Shown here: positions 6,796 to 13,632 of the stretch, piece after piece
How the letters are laid out: the number at the start of each line of letters is the position of its first letter
How positions within the stretch are numbered: the stretch's first letter is position 1
NCBI GenBank assembly: GCA_050115555.1
Contig: JASFQI010000079.1
Span: 1-16,302, forward strand
Reading direction: 5' to 3'
DNA length: 16,302 nucleotides
Origin: JASFQI01 sp050115555
Lineage (GTDB): Bacteria > Desulfobacterota > DSM-4660 > Desulfatiglandales > HGW-15
Position numbers and translations under genes: made by a program
The notes under the pieces: model-generated
What the model was told of the DNA's origin: nothing
Databases searched by the model: none
Seen by the model: only the letters and a program-made list of their open reading frames with translations

Positions 6796-7767
6796 ATGCC
6801 ATCCGAAAAGAACTCATCTCGAATCGACGTCACCGGCCTTCAAACAATCCCCAAGGCCGAACTCCACATCCACCTGGAAGGGAGCCTGGATCGCGCCACC
6901 CTGGACCGCATCGGAGCGAGAAAGGGCCTGGAACCCTTGAAGGCCGACCCATACGTGTTCAACGACTTCGAGGGGTTCAACAAGGTATTCAGGTCCCTGG
7001 CGCGCTTTCTCGAGGACGAGGCCGACTTCTACGACGCGGCCCTGGCCCTGGCCGAGCGCCAGGCCCGGGATCATGTCATCTACACCGAGTGCTTTCTCAT
7101 GCCCCTCTTCCATGTAACGCGCGGGATCGCTGTGGAAGCGCTTTTTCAGGGTGTGGACGCAGGTCTCCGGGAAGGAGAGGCCCGCTTCGGAGGCCGCACC
7201 CGTCTTCTCTTCTCCATCCCCCGAATCTTTGGCGCGGAGGCGGGGTTTCAAACCCTGGAGATCCTGGAAAAGTACCCCTGGGACCGGGTGCTCGGAGTGG
7301 ATCTGGCTGGAACGGAAAAGGTGGGCGACGTGCCCGAGTTTGCCCCGGTCTTTGAAAAGGCGCGTGCCCTGGGGCTACACACCGTAGCCCACGCCGGAGA
7401 GCTCACCGGCCCGGAACAGGTCCTCCAGACCCTGGACCTCCTGGGGGCCGAGCGCATCGGACACGGCATTCACGCAGTGGAAGATCCCGCACTTCTCGAG
7501 CGTCTCGCCCGAGACCAGGTGGCCCTGGAGGTCTGCCCAACCAGTAACCTGCGGCTCGGCGCGGTCCCCTCCATAGAGGATCACCCTCTGCGCACGCTCT
7601 TTGATAAGGGTGTCCCCCTGGTCATCAACACGGACGATCCGGCGTTCTTCAAAACCACGCTCACCCGGGAGCTCGAGCTCCTCCCCAGGCATTTCGATTT
7701 CACATCGGACGAGGTTCATACCGTTGTTCAAAACGGCTTTCGATTCGCATTCAGCAACAAGGAATAG
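6796..7767 (+). CDS. add: Adenosine deaminase family protein
   Basis: Zinc-dependent amidohydrolase that deaminates adenosine (or a related adenine compound), acting in cytoplasmic purine salvage. From the ATG at 6796 it has 323 residues, slightly short for the family. Zinc and catalytic residues are present: HIH at 24-26 in AELHIHLEGSL, His199 and Glu202 in HAGE, His223 in RIGHGI, and Asp280 in INTDDPAFF. EVCPTSN is also typical. Upstream in-frame ATG 6637 is rejected because the added 53 codons only translate repeat words. TDDP and a long beta/alpha barrel favour adenosine deaminase over adenine deaminase, whose signature is usually SDDP; aminodeoxyfutalosine deaminase of the menaquinone pathway belongs to the same family and is a real alternative. 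No good Shine-Dalgarno is seen; a hairpin abuts the start. Confidence 0.85.
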   Translation: MPSEKNSSRIDVTGLQTIPKAELHIHLEGSLDRATLDRIGARKGLEPLKADPYVFNDFEGFNKVFRSLARFLEDEADFYDAALALAERQARDHVIYTECFLMPLFHVTRGIAVEALFQGVDAGLREGEARFGGRTRLLFSIPRIFGAEAGFQTLEILEKYPWDRVLGVDLAGTEKVGDVPEFAPVFEKARALGLHTVAHAGELTGPEQVLQTLDLLGAERIGHGIHAVEDPALLERLARDQVALEVCPTSNLRLGAVPSIEDHPLRTLFDKGVPLVINTDDPAFFKTTLTRELELLPRHFDFTSDEVHTVVQNGFRFAFSNKE

Positions 7768-8096
7768 GGCTGGAAGGAATTCTCTTGTAACTGCAAAGGG
7801 TTTTCCTTATACTTCCGACTCATTGAAAAGGCTTCGCTTGTGCATTCCTCCCCCCCTTCAGCGGGACTGCGAGGAGACTCAAAACGCTCCACTCACGCTA
7901 TTTCATCCCGTTTTGTGGGGACCGGGGGACATTGAATCTTCTTTCATCCTTACGGGGCGAAGCAGGAAAACATTACGAATCACGACGCGTCATGCATTCA
8001 AAAAAACATCGCTCGCTGACCCTGTATTCGGTCTGGCCGGTACACCGGAACAAGCGAGCGAGGGATCGTAAGCCACTCTCGCCTATGGAGGTCGTC
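7768..8096. other. Intergenic leader with promoter and possible structured 5'-UTR
   Basis: This 329-bp gap holds the promoter at 7785-7813 and then a leader of about 275 nt before the SUMF1-like gene. Inside the leader CGCTCGCT at 8010-8017 can pair with AGCGAGCG at 8053-8060, enclosing a smaller CCGG/CCGG pairing. The open frame through this stretch has no homology-like content. I recognise no known riboswitch. Confidence 0.45.
7785..7813 (+). promoter_or_regulatory. Sigma70-like promoter for the first SUMF1-like gene
   Basis: TTGTAA at 7785-7790 and TATACT at 7808-7813 are separated by 17 bp, the optimal spacing. Transcription would start near 7820. Confidence 0.55.
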
Positions 8097-8981
8097 ATGC
8101 AGATTCGGAAGCACGCAGCAACCCTTGGCGCACTGGGCTTTTGCCTGGCCTTGTTCGTTACCACAGGAACGATCCGCGCCGAAGCGCAGGAGCAGATAAC
8201 GCCCCTGCCGGGCATGACCTTTGTCTCCATTTCACCGGGCTCGTTCACAATGGGAAGCCCTGAGGACGAGGAGGGCCGCGAGGCGGACGAGGTCCAGCAC
8301 CAGGTCACGATCTCGCAGGGCTTCTCCATTCAGACCACCGAGGTGACCGTTGGCCAGTGGCGAACGTTCGTCGAGGAGACCGGGTACGAGAGCACGGCCG
8401 AGAAGACCGGTGCCATGGCACTGGAGGACGGCGAATGGAAAGTACGAAAGGGCTATGACTGGAAAAACCCCGGTTTTCCGCAGTCCGACAACCACCCCGT
8501 GACCTGCGTGTCCTGGGACGATACCAAGGCCTTTGCCGAGTGGCTGAGCGAGAAGGCGGGCGGCACCTTCCGTCTCCCCACGGAAGCGGAGTGGGAGTAT
8601 GCCTGCCGCGCCGGCACGACCACGCGGTTCCACTGGGGCGATAAGATGGACTGCGACAAGGCGAACTTCGGGAACAGCTGGTCGAACGAGTGCGGCCGCA
8701 AAGAACCCCTTCGTACCGTGCAGGTGGCATCCTATCCCCCGAACGCGTGGGGTCTTTACGACATGCACGGCAATGTGTGGGAGTGGACGAACGACTGGTT
8801 CGCCCCCTACCAGGAAGGGTCGGCGACCGATCCGAAAGGACCGGAGTGGGGCGAGCGAAGGTCCGTTCGGAGTGGAAGCTGGTGGAGCTACTCCCGGTAC
8901 TGCCGATCTGCAGTGAGGGTCCGCAACAGCCCGGACCAGGCGTTTCAGACCCTGGGATTTCGGCTGGTACGGACGCCGTAA
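8097..8981 (+). CDS. Secreted SUMF1/FGE-sulfatase-fold protein (copy 1)
   Basis: 294 residues with a Sec signal peptide (basic QIRKH, hydrophobic LGALGFCLALFVTTG, probable cut after IRA near residue 28), so exported to the periplasm. The remainder is one SUMF1 (formylglycine-generating-enzyme fold) domain: MTFVSISPGSFTMGSPEDE, IQTTEVTVGQW, HPVTCVSWDDTKAFAEWLS, RLPTEAEWEYACRAG, WGLYDMHGNVWEWTNDW and GFRLVRTP. The active-site cysteine pair of true FGE is not intact: SGSWWSYSRYC has only the second Cys, so formylglycine activity is unlikely. Such proteins are often accessory or structural factors of unknown role. The start at 8097 is chosen over the in-frame ATG at 8085 because GGAGG (8087-8091) lies 5 nt upstream and the signal peptide begins there. 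A paralogue is at 15266. Confidence 0.88.
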   Translation: MQIRKHAATLGALGFCLALFVTTGTIRAEAQEQITPLPGMTFVSISPGSFTMGSPEDEEGREADEVQHQVTISQGFSIQTTEVTVGQWRTFVEETGYESTAEKTGAMALEDGEWKVRKGYDWKNPGFPQSDNHPVTCVSWDDTKAFAEWLSEKAGGTFRLPTEAEWEYACRAGTTTRFHWGDKMDCDKANFGNSWSNECGRKEPLRTVQVASYPPNAWGLYDMHGNVWEWTNDWFAPYQEGSATDPKGPEWGERRSVRSGSWWSYSRYCRSAVRVRNSPDQAFQTLGFRLVRTP

Positions 8982-9009
8982 ACCGAAACGGAATGGACCA
9001 CGTTGAGAC

Positions 9010-9398
9010 GGCGGCATGTAAAATGCCGCCCTACAAAAAAACAGAACGCCAAAGCCAATGGTTTTCATAGGGCGAGGTTTCTGCCCTTCGGGTTCTCGTA
9101 GGTGCGGTTTTATACCTTTCTTGTTTTCGTAGGGCGGGGTTTTACACCCCGCCGTTAAGGCGAAGCGCGAAGGCACGGCCTACATTGTTCCGGCGGCATA
9201 TAAAATGCCGCCCTACAAAAAACAGAACGCCAAGGCCAATGGTTTTCATAGGGCGAGGTTTCTGCCTTTCGGGTCTTCGTAGGTGAGGTTTTATACCTTT
9301 CTTGTTTTCGTAGGGCGGGGTTTTACACCCCGCCGTCAAGGCGAAAGCACGAAGGCACAGCCTACGTTGTTCCGGCGGCATGTAAAATGCCGCCCTAC
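9010..9398. repeat. REP/BIME-like array with 182-bp tandem unit
   Basis: Reverse REPs at 9010-9034, 9192-9216 and 9374-9398 are spaced exactly 182 bp. Each full unit also holds a canonical forward REP (9129-9153 and 9310-9334) and two decayed forward REPs (starting near 9067 and 9098, and near 9248 and 9279) that keep a TAG head but have lost much of the 3' stem. Spacers resemble those around the RAYT gene (ACAGAACGCCAAGGCCAATG). The array occupies most of the 491-bp gap between the SUMF1-like gene and the STAS gene; the leftover 9399-9472 carries only the STAS leader. Confidence 0.9.
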
Positions 9399-9472
9399 AG
9401 AGAAGCAAAACCGTCCAAAGGCGCACCCGCCTACGGACGGGAATTACCAATACAAGTTAGAGGGCATTTCTC

Positions 9473-9799
9473 ATGGAAATCACAGACCAAAAACAAGGCG
9501 ACATCGTGGTGATATCGGTCAAGGGACGCATGGACGCGATCTCTGCGCCGGAGTTCGAAAAGGACCTTGACACACGCATCGGACAAGGTCAAATGCGTTT
9601 CGTGATCGACCTGGCAGACCTTGACTACATCAGCAGCGCAGGCCTCCGCAGCATCCTCGCCCTGGCCAAGAAGGTGAAGACCGGCGAAGGCATGCTCCAT
9701 CTGGCAGCGCTCAAGGAGCCTGTCAAAGAAGTCTTTGACATCTCGGGGTTCAGCTCCATCATCCCCATCTTCGACTCGGTGGACACCGCCTGCTCGTGA
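9473..9799 (+). CDS. STAS-domain anti-sigma factor antagonist (RsbV/SpoIIAA type)
   Basis: A 108-residue single STAS domain protein. In partner switching the unphosphorylated form binds the RsbW-type kinase and frees its target; the kinase inactivates it by serine phosphorylation. DYISSAGLRSIL at 51-62 contains the phosphoacceptor serine (Ser54 or Ser55), and VVISVKGRMDAISAPEFE is the usual first strand-helix. AGAGGG lies about 9 nt before the ATG. First gene of a signalling cluster with the kinase at 9927 and phosphatase at 11442. No strong promoter is visible in front of it; the REP array ends about 75 nt upstream. Confidence 0.93.
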   Translation: MEITDQKQGDIVVISVKGRMDAISAPEFEKDLDTRIGQGQMRFVIDLADLDYISSAGLRSILALAKKVKTGEGMLHLAALKEPVKEVFDISGFSSIIPIFDSVDTACS

Positions 9800-9860
9800 G
9801 TCCGGGGAAAAACCGTCCCGGGACCCGCGATTCACCCCGAGACGGACACGTACCCCTTCC

Positions 9861-9874
9861 CCGCCGCGCGGCGG
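9861..9874. promoter_or_regulatory. GC-rich hairpin between the STAS and RsbW genes
   Basis: CCGCC and GGCGG flank a GCGC loop, and an outer CCCCGC (9859-9864) / GCGGGG (9879-9884) alternative pairing is possible. No T-run follows, so it is not an ordinary terminator; it may set the relative level of the two proteins. Confidence 0.35.
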
Positions 9875-9926
9875 TCCAGCGGGGAGCTTCTGTCATGCCG
9901 TCTTAGGACGCAACTCAGAAAAACGC

Positions 9927-10340
9927 ATGCCTGAAATCCGACTCCCAGCGCGGATCGAACACCTGGAGCCCCTCATGGCCTTTGTATCCGACTGTGCCGA
10001 GGCCCAGGGGTTCAGTGGAAAACGTGTCCAGGAGATCCAGCTGGCCACGGAAGAGGCCCTGGTGAACATCTTCCACTATGCCTATCCCGAGGACGGGGTG
10101 GGCGACGTTCGCATCCTCTGCAGGAGCGGCGCGGACAACACCCTGTTGGTCGAGTTCCGCGACACCGGGATTCCGTTTGAGTTCGAGAACCTTGGCACAC
10201 CCGATGTGGAAGCCTCTGTGGACGGCCGGGAGATCGGCGGCCTGGGCATCTTCCTGATCCGGAAAATGGTGGATGAGGTTCACTACCGGCGAGAAGAGGG
10301 GGAAAACGTCCTCACTTTCACCCTCCAAGCCCGCGAATGA
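9927..10340 (+). CDS. RsbW/SpoIIAB-type anti-sigma serine kinase
   Basis: A 137-residue GHKL ATPase of the anti-sigma kinase family. The N-box is LATEEALVNIFHYAYP with Asn47, the G1 box FRDTGIPF with Asp79, and the G2 box GGLGIFLIRKMVD near 104-116, so ATP binding should be intact. It would phosphorylate the STAS protein encoded upstream. The in-frame region from 9735 is non-homologous and overlaps the STAS gene; ATG 9927 begins the conserved fold. The stop overlaps the ATG of the next gene (ATGA). The sigma factor or other output partner is not in the window; in many proteobacteria the output is not a sigma factor. Confidence 0.92.
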   Translation: MPEIRLPARIEHLEPLMAFVSDCAEAQGFSGKRVQEIQLATEEALVNIFHYAYPEDGVGDVRILCRSGADNTLLVEFRDTGIPFEFENLGTPDVEASVDGREIGGLGIFLIRKMVDEVHYRREEGENVLTFTLQARE

Positions 10341-11455
10341 TCCCCAAGGTGAGGACGCCGAGGAATCCTTTGAATTTCACGTTTCACCCCTTCCGATCTG
10401 CACGAAACCGGATTCTCCACACCGTGCATGAAGGAGCCCCGCGGCCCCCTACAAACCTTCGGACCCTTTTGAGGCCATGGGCCCGGGCCCTAATCGTGCT
10501 CCTGCTCCTCCTGCCTGCTGCTGCCGGTGCAGAGGAAGCCGGGCTCAAGAAGGCCACTTTTATCCCCCAGTGGGTCCCGCAAGCCCAGTTCGCCGGTTAC
10601 TACACCGCCCTGGACAAGGGCATCTACCGGAAACACGGTATTGACCTGGAGATCCTTCCCGGCGGGCCCGACCACCCTTCGGACGCTGCAATCGAGAACG
10701 GCCAGGCCGACTTCGGCACGCTCTGGCTTTCCACCTCGATCCCCATGCGCGCAGAGGGGGTTCCCATTATCAACCTCGCGCAGATCATGCAGCACTCCGC
10801 GCTCATGCTCGTGGCCAAGAAGTCGAGCGGCATCCTGGAGCCCCGGGACATGAACGGCAAAAAGGTGGGCCTCTGGGGACCTATCTTTCAAATTCAGCCC
10901 CGTGCATTTTTCGAGAAGTATGATCTGGACGTCCAGGTCGTGCGCCAGTCCTACTCCGTGAACCTGTTCCTTCGGAACGGCGTGGATGTGGCATCGGCCA
11001 TGTGGTACAACGAGTACCACACGATTCTCAACTGCGGGCTCAACCCCGAAGAGCTCACCACGTTCTTCTTCCACGAGCACGGGCTCAACTTCCCAGAGGA
11101 CGGTATCTACGCCCTGGAAGCCACCCGGGACCGCGACCCGGAGCTCTGCCGCGCCTTTGTGCAGGCCTCCATCGAGGGCTGGGAGTACGCCTTCGACCAC
11201 CCCACCGAGGCCCTGGACATCGTCATGGCCAACCTCAAGCGTGCTCACGTTCCGGCCACGCGCGTACACCAGCGCTGGATGCTCGAGCGCATGCGCGACC
11301 TCATTCGGCCCGAGGGATCCACCGTGCCTGTCGGAACCCTGAAGCGCGAGGACTATCGCCGGGTCGCCGAGGGCCTGATGGAAAACGGGATGATCGAGAC
11401 GATCCCACCCTTTGAAACCTTCTACCGGAGCTGCACGGGCCATGCTGAAAAATAG
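10337..11455 (+). CDS. NMT1/THI5-like periplasmic substrate-binding protein
   Basis: A 372-residue protein of the NMT1/THI5/SsuA-type solute-binding fold. The family signature is clear: FIPQWVPQAQFAGYYTALDK, then GIDLEILPGGP, GQADFGTLW and DMNGKKVGLWG. A hydrophobic stretch (ALIVLLLLLPAAAGA, about residues 50-64) followed by EEAG is a Sec signal with a likely cut after AGA. With ATG 10337 the n-region is unusually long (about 50 residues); a GTG at 10424 would give a normal signal peptide, while 10337 is favoured only by the ATGA overlap with the kinase gene. The 3' end overlaps the phosphatase gene by 14 bases. No ABC permease or ATPase accompanies it, so a sensory rather than transport role is plausible. 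The ligand is unknown (family ligands include pyrimidine thiamine precursors and sulfonates). Confidence 0.85.
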   Translation: MIPKVRTPRNPLNFTFHPFRSARNRILHTVHEGAPRPPTNLRTLLRPWARALIVLLLLLPAAAGAEEAGLKKATFIPQWVPQAQFAGYYTALDKGIYRKHGIDLEILPGGPDHPSDAAIENGQADFGTLWLSTSIPMRAEGVPIINLAQIMQHSALMLVAKKSSGILEPRDMNGKKVGLWGPIFQIQPRAFFEKYDLDVQVVRQSYSVNLFLRNGVDVASAMWYNEYHTILNCGLNPEELTTFFFHEHGLNFPEDGIYALEATRDRDPELCRAFVQASIEGWEYAFDHPTEALDIVMANLKRAHVPATRVHQRWMLERMRDLIRPEGSTVPVGTLKREDYRRVAEGLMENGMIETIPPFETFYRSCTGHAEK

Positions 11456-13373
11456 GGGACTGGCCTTCAAGCTCACGCTCCTGATCCTGGCGAGCATCTC
11501 GCTCATCTTTGCCGGGGTCTTTGCGTACAACTACGTCTACACCAAGCGGATCATTGTCCAGAACATCGAGAAGAACGCAGTCAACCTGGCCCGCGCCACG
11601 GTGAACCGGATCGACAAGGTCCTCGCCTCCGTGGAAAAGGCCCCTGAGAGCCTGTCCTGCTTCATGGCCGCCGCCTCTTACTCCGGGGGCGACCTGATCG
11701 AGCTCCTCCAGGCCATGGCCCGCCAGAACACCGAGATCTACGGCTCTGCCATTGCCTTTGCCCCGTTCGAGTACAGCCGCAACATCGAGCGTTTTGCCCC
11801 TTACGCGTACAAGAGCTTCGGCAAGGTCGAGTTCATCTACATCCCCTACGACTACCTCTACTGGGACTGGTACCAGATTCCCAAGGAGCTCAACCACGCG
11901 GTCTGGAGCGAGCCTTACTTCGACGAGGGGGCGGGCAACATCATCATGTCCACGTACTCGGTCCCCTTTTACAGGACCCGCGTGGGCGAGCGGATCTTCT
12001 CGGGCGTGGTGACCGCCGACATCTCCCTTTCCTGGCTCCAGCAGATGGTCTCGGCCATCCAGATCGCGAAGACCGGTTACGGGTTCCTCATCACCAAGAA
12101 CGGCACCTACATCACCCATCCCTCGGAGCCGCTGATCATGAACGAGACCATCTTCAGCGTGGCCGAGGCGCGCAATGACCCTCACCTCCGCGAGCTGGGG
12201 CGATCCATGATCCAGGGGGAGTCCGGATTCGTGCCCATGAAGAACCTGGACGGCCGGGCCTGCTGGATGGCCTATGCACCGCTCCCTTCCAACGGGTGGT
12301 CCCTGGGCGTGCTCTACCCTCAGGACGAGCTCATGGCGGACATCACCCGCCTGAACCGAACCGTCCTGGTCCTGAGCTTCGTGGGGTTTCTGCTCCTCCT
12401 CCTTGTGATCGTGCTCATCGCCCGATCCATCACCCGCCCCCTGCGCCTGCTCTCGGGCGCGACCGATGAGTTCGCCACGGGCAACCTGGACGTGGAGCTT
12501 CCCGCGATTCGAGGCAGGGACGAGGTAGCCCGGCTTGCCGAGTCCTTCGGGTCCATGAAGGGCTCGCTCAAGCAGTACATTCGAGAGCTGACCGAGACCA
12601 CGGCGGCCAAGGAGCGCATCGAGAGCGAGCTCAAGATCGCTCATGACATCCAGATGGGCATCCTGCACAAGATCTTTCCGCCCTTCCCGGACCGTCACGA
12701 GTTCGACATCTACGCCACCATCCTGCCCGCCAAGGAGGTGGGCGGAGACCTCTACGACTTCTTCTTCATGGACGAGGACCACCTCTGCTTCATCGTAGGG
12801 GACGTCTCGGGCAAGGGCGTGCCTGCATCGCTCTTCATGGCCATCACGAACACCCTGATCAAGACCAAGGCCACCCGGGGCCTCTCGCCCGAGGACGTGC
12901 TCAGCCGGGTGAACGAGGACCTGTCCATGGACAACCCCTCCATGATGTTCGTGACCCTGTTCCTGGGCATCCTGAACATCCGCACCGGCGAGCTTCGATA
13001 CGCCAACGGCGGGCACAACCCGCCTTTTCTCCTTCGGGCGACCGGCGAGGTGACCCCCCTGGAGATGACCGGCGATGTGGCCCTGGGCGTGGTGGAAAAG
13101 TTCGAGTTCCATTCCCGTCAGCTCACGCTCCAGCCTGGAGACTCGGTTTTCCTGTACACGGACGGCGTGACCGAAGCCATGAACGCGCAGGACGAGCTCT
13201 TCGGGGAAGCCCGCCTCGTATCCGTGTTGAAGCGCCTTCGGGAAGCGCCCATGCGAGGGCTCATTCAGGGCGTCATGAAAGCCATCCAGGCGTTCTCCCA
13301 AGGCCTCGCACAGAGCGACGACGTCACCATGCTCCGCCTGATCTACAAAGGAGCTCCCAAGGAAGAAACGTAG
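11442..13373 (+). CDS. Membrane dCache-HAMP-PP2C (SpoIIE/RsbU-type) serine phosphatase
   Basis: A 643-residue transmembrane sensor phosphatase. Order: TM1 at about 10-30; a periplasmic dCache-like sensor at about 35-300 (YDYLYWDWYQIPKEL, SGVVTADISLSWLQQ, KTGYGFLITKNGTYITHP); TM2 at about 307-328 (VLVLSFVGFLLLLLVIVLIA); HAMP at about 329-382 (SITRPLRLLSGATDEFATGN); a short coiled linker; and a PP2C domain from about 395. Metal-site motifs are GGDLYDFF near 434-441, GDVSGKGVPASLF near 453-465, YTDGVTEAMN and QSDDVTML, so it should be catalytic. It should dephosphorylate the STAS protein at 9473, opposing the kinase at 9927. The ATG at 11442 overlaps the upstream gene by 14 bases and is followed at once by TM1; the frame opens earlier at 11412 without family-like sequence. 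The stop codon is also the head of a degenerate REP. Confidence 0.92.
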   Translation: MLKNRGLAFKLTLLILASISLIFAGVFAYNYVYTKRIIVQNIEKNAVNLARATVNRIDKVLASVEKAPESLSCFMAAASYSGGDLIELLQAMARQNTEIYGSAIAFAPFEYSRNIERFAPYAYKSFGKVEFIYIPYDYLYWDWYQIPKELNHAVWSEPYFDEGAGNIIMSTYSVPFYRTRVGERIFSGVVTADISLSWLQQMVSAIQIAKTGYGFLITKNGTYITHPSEPLIMNETIFSVAEARNDPHLRELGRSMIQGESGFVPMKNLDGRACWMAYAPLPSNGWSLGVLYPQDELMADITRLNRTVLVLSFVGFLLLLLVIVLIARSITRPLRLLSGATDEFATGNLDVELPAIRGRDEVARLAESFGSMKGSLKQYIRELTETTAAKERIESELKIAHDIQMGILHKIFPPFPDRHEFDIYATILPAKEVGGDLYDFFFMDEDHLCFIVGDVSGKGVPASLFMAITNTLIKTKATRGLSPEDVLSRVNEDLSMDNPSMMFVTLFLGILNIRTGELRYANGGHNPPFLLRATGEVTPLEMTGDVALGVVEKFEFHSRQLTLQPGDSVFLYTDGVTEAMNAQDELFGEARLVSVLKRLREAPMRGLIQGVMKAIQAFSQGLAQSDDVTMLRLIYKGAPKEET

Positions 13374-13393
13374 GGCAGAATTTTCATGACGCC
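13370..13393 (+). repeat. Degenerate REP copy overlapping a stop codon
   Basis: GTAGGGC followed by a loop-like TTTTCA and ending GACGCC resembles a decayed forward REP. Its head includes the TAG stop of the phosphatase gene. The stem is poor, so the match rests mostly on the head and length. Confidence 0.4.
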
Positions 13394-13442
13394 ACAGCGG
13401 TGAAACGCGGTAGACCAGCCGCACGTTTTAATAAAAAAAGGA

Positions 13443-13472
13443 TTGAAAACGGATAAGCGCGCAAGTTATTAA
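13443..13472 (+). promoter_or_regulatory. Candidate promoter for the sugar-modifying fusion gene
   Basis: TTGAAA at 13443-13448 and TATTAA at 13467-13472 with an 18-bp spacer, in an AT-rich patch after an A-run at 13434-13439. It would give a leader of about 155 nt containing the REP pair at 13529-13592. Confidence 0.4.
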
Positions 13473-13528
13473 TGCCCCATGTTTAAGGCTGCTTTCGATT
13501 CTGCCGATAAAGGAGGCGGAAAATGCAC

Positions 13529-13592
13529 GGCGGGGTATAAGGCCTCGCCTCACGTGAACCGCCTTCTGTATGGCGGCATTCCACATGCCGCC
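13529..13592. repeat. Inverted REP pair, flipped relative to the other arrays
   Basis: A reverse-oriented degenerate copy at 13529-13553 is related to the GGT class, and a forward copy at 13568-13592 (GTAT head, stem GGCGGCAT/ATGCCGCC, loop TCCAC) to the CAT class. This class-to-strand assignment is opposite to that in the three arrays further left. The pair lies in the leader of the downstream gene. Confidence 0.65.
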
Positions 13593-13632
13593 GGATCAGT
13601 TGAAAGGCGTCCCCCCATTTTAAGGAGAGACT

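Noticed and set aside
7917..7933. GGGGACCGGGGGACATT as a remnant of the 16089 palindrome
   Set aside because: Only the short GGGGAC word is shared and no inverted partner is found nearby.
4219..9398. CRISPR array
   Set aside because: Repeats alternate in orientation, spacers are themselves conserved, and no cas genes are present; the pattern is REP/BIME.
11301..13424. 707-codon minus-strand open frame opposite the phosphatase
   Set aside because: It lies fully antisense to the dCache-HAMP-PP2C gene; its composition reflects codon bias of the sense strand.
13400..13435. Rho-independent terminator after the phosphatase gene
   Set aside because: The only pairing (GCGG with CCGC) is 4-5 bp and the following T-run is short, so support is too weak.
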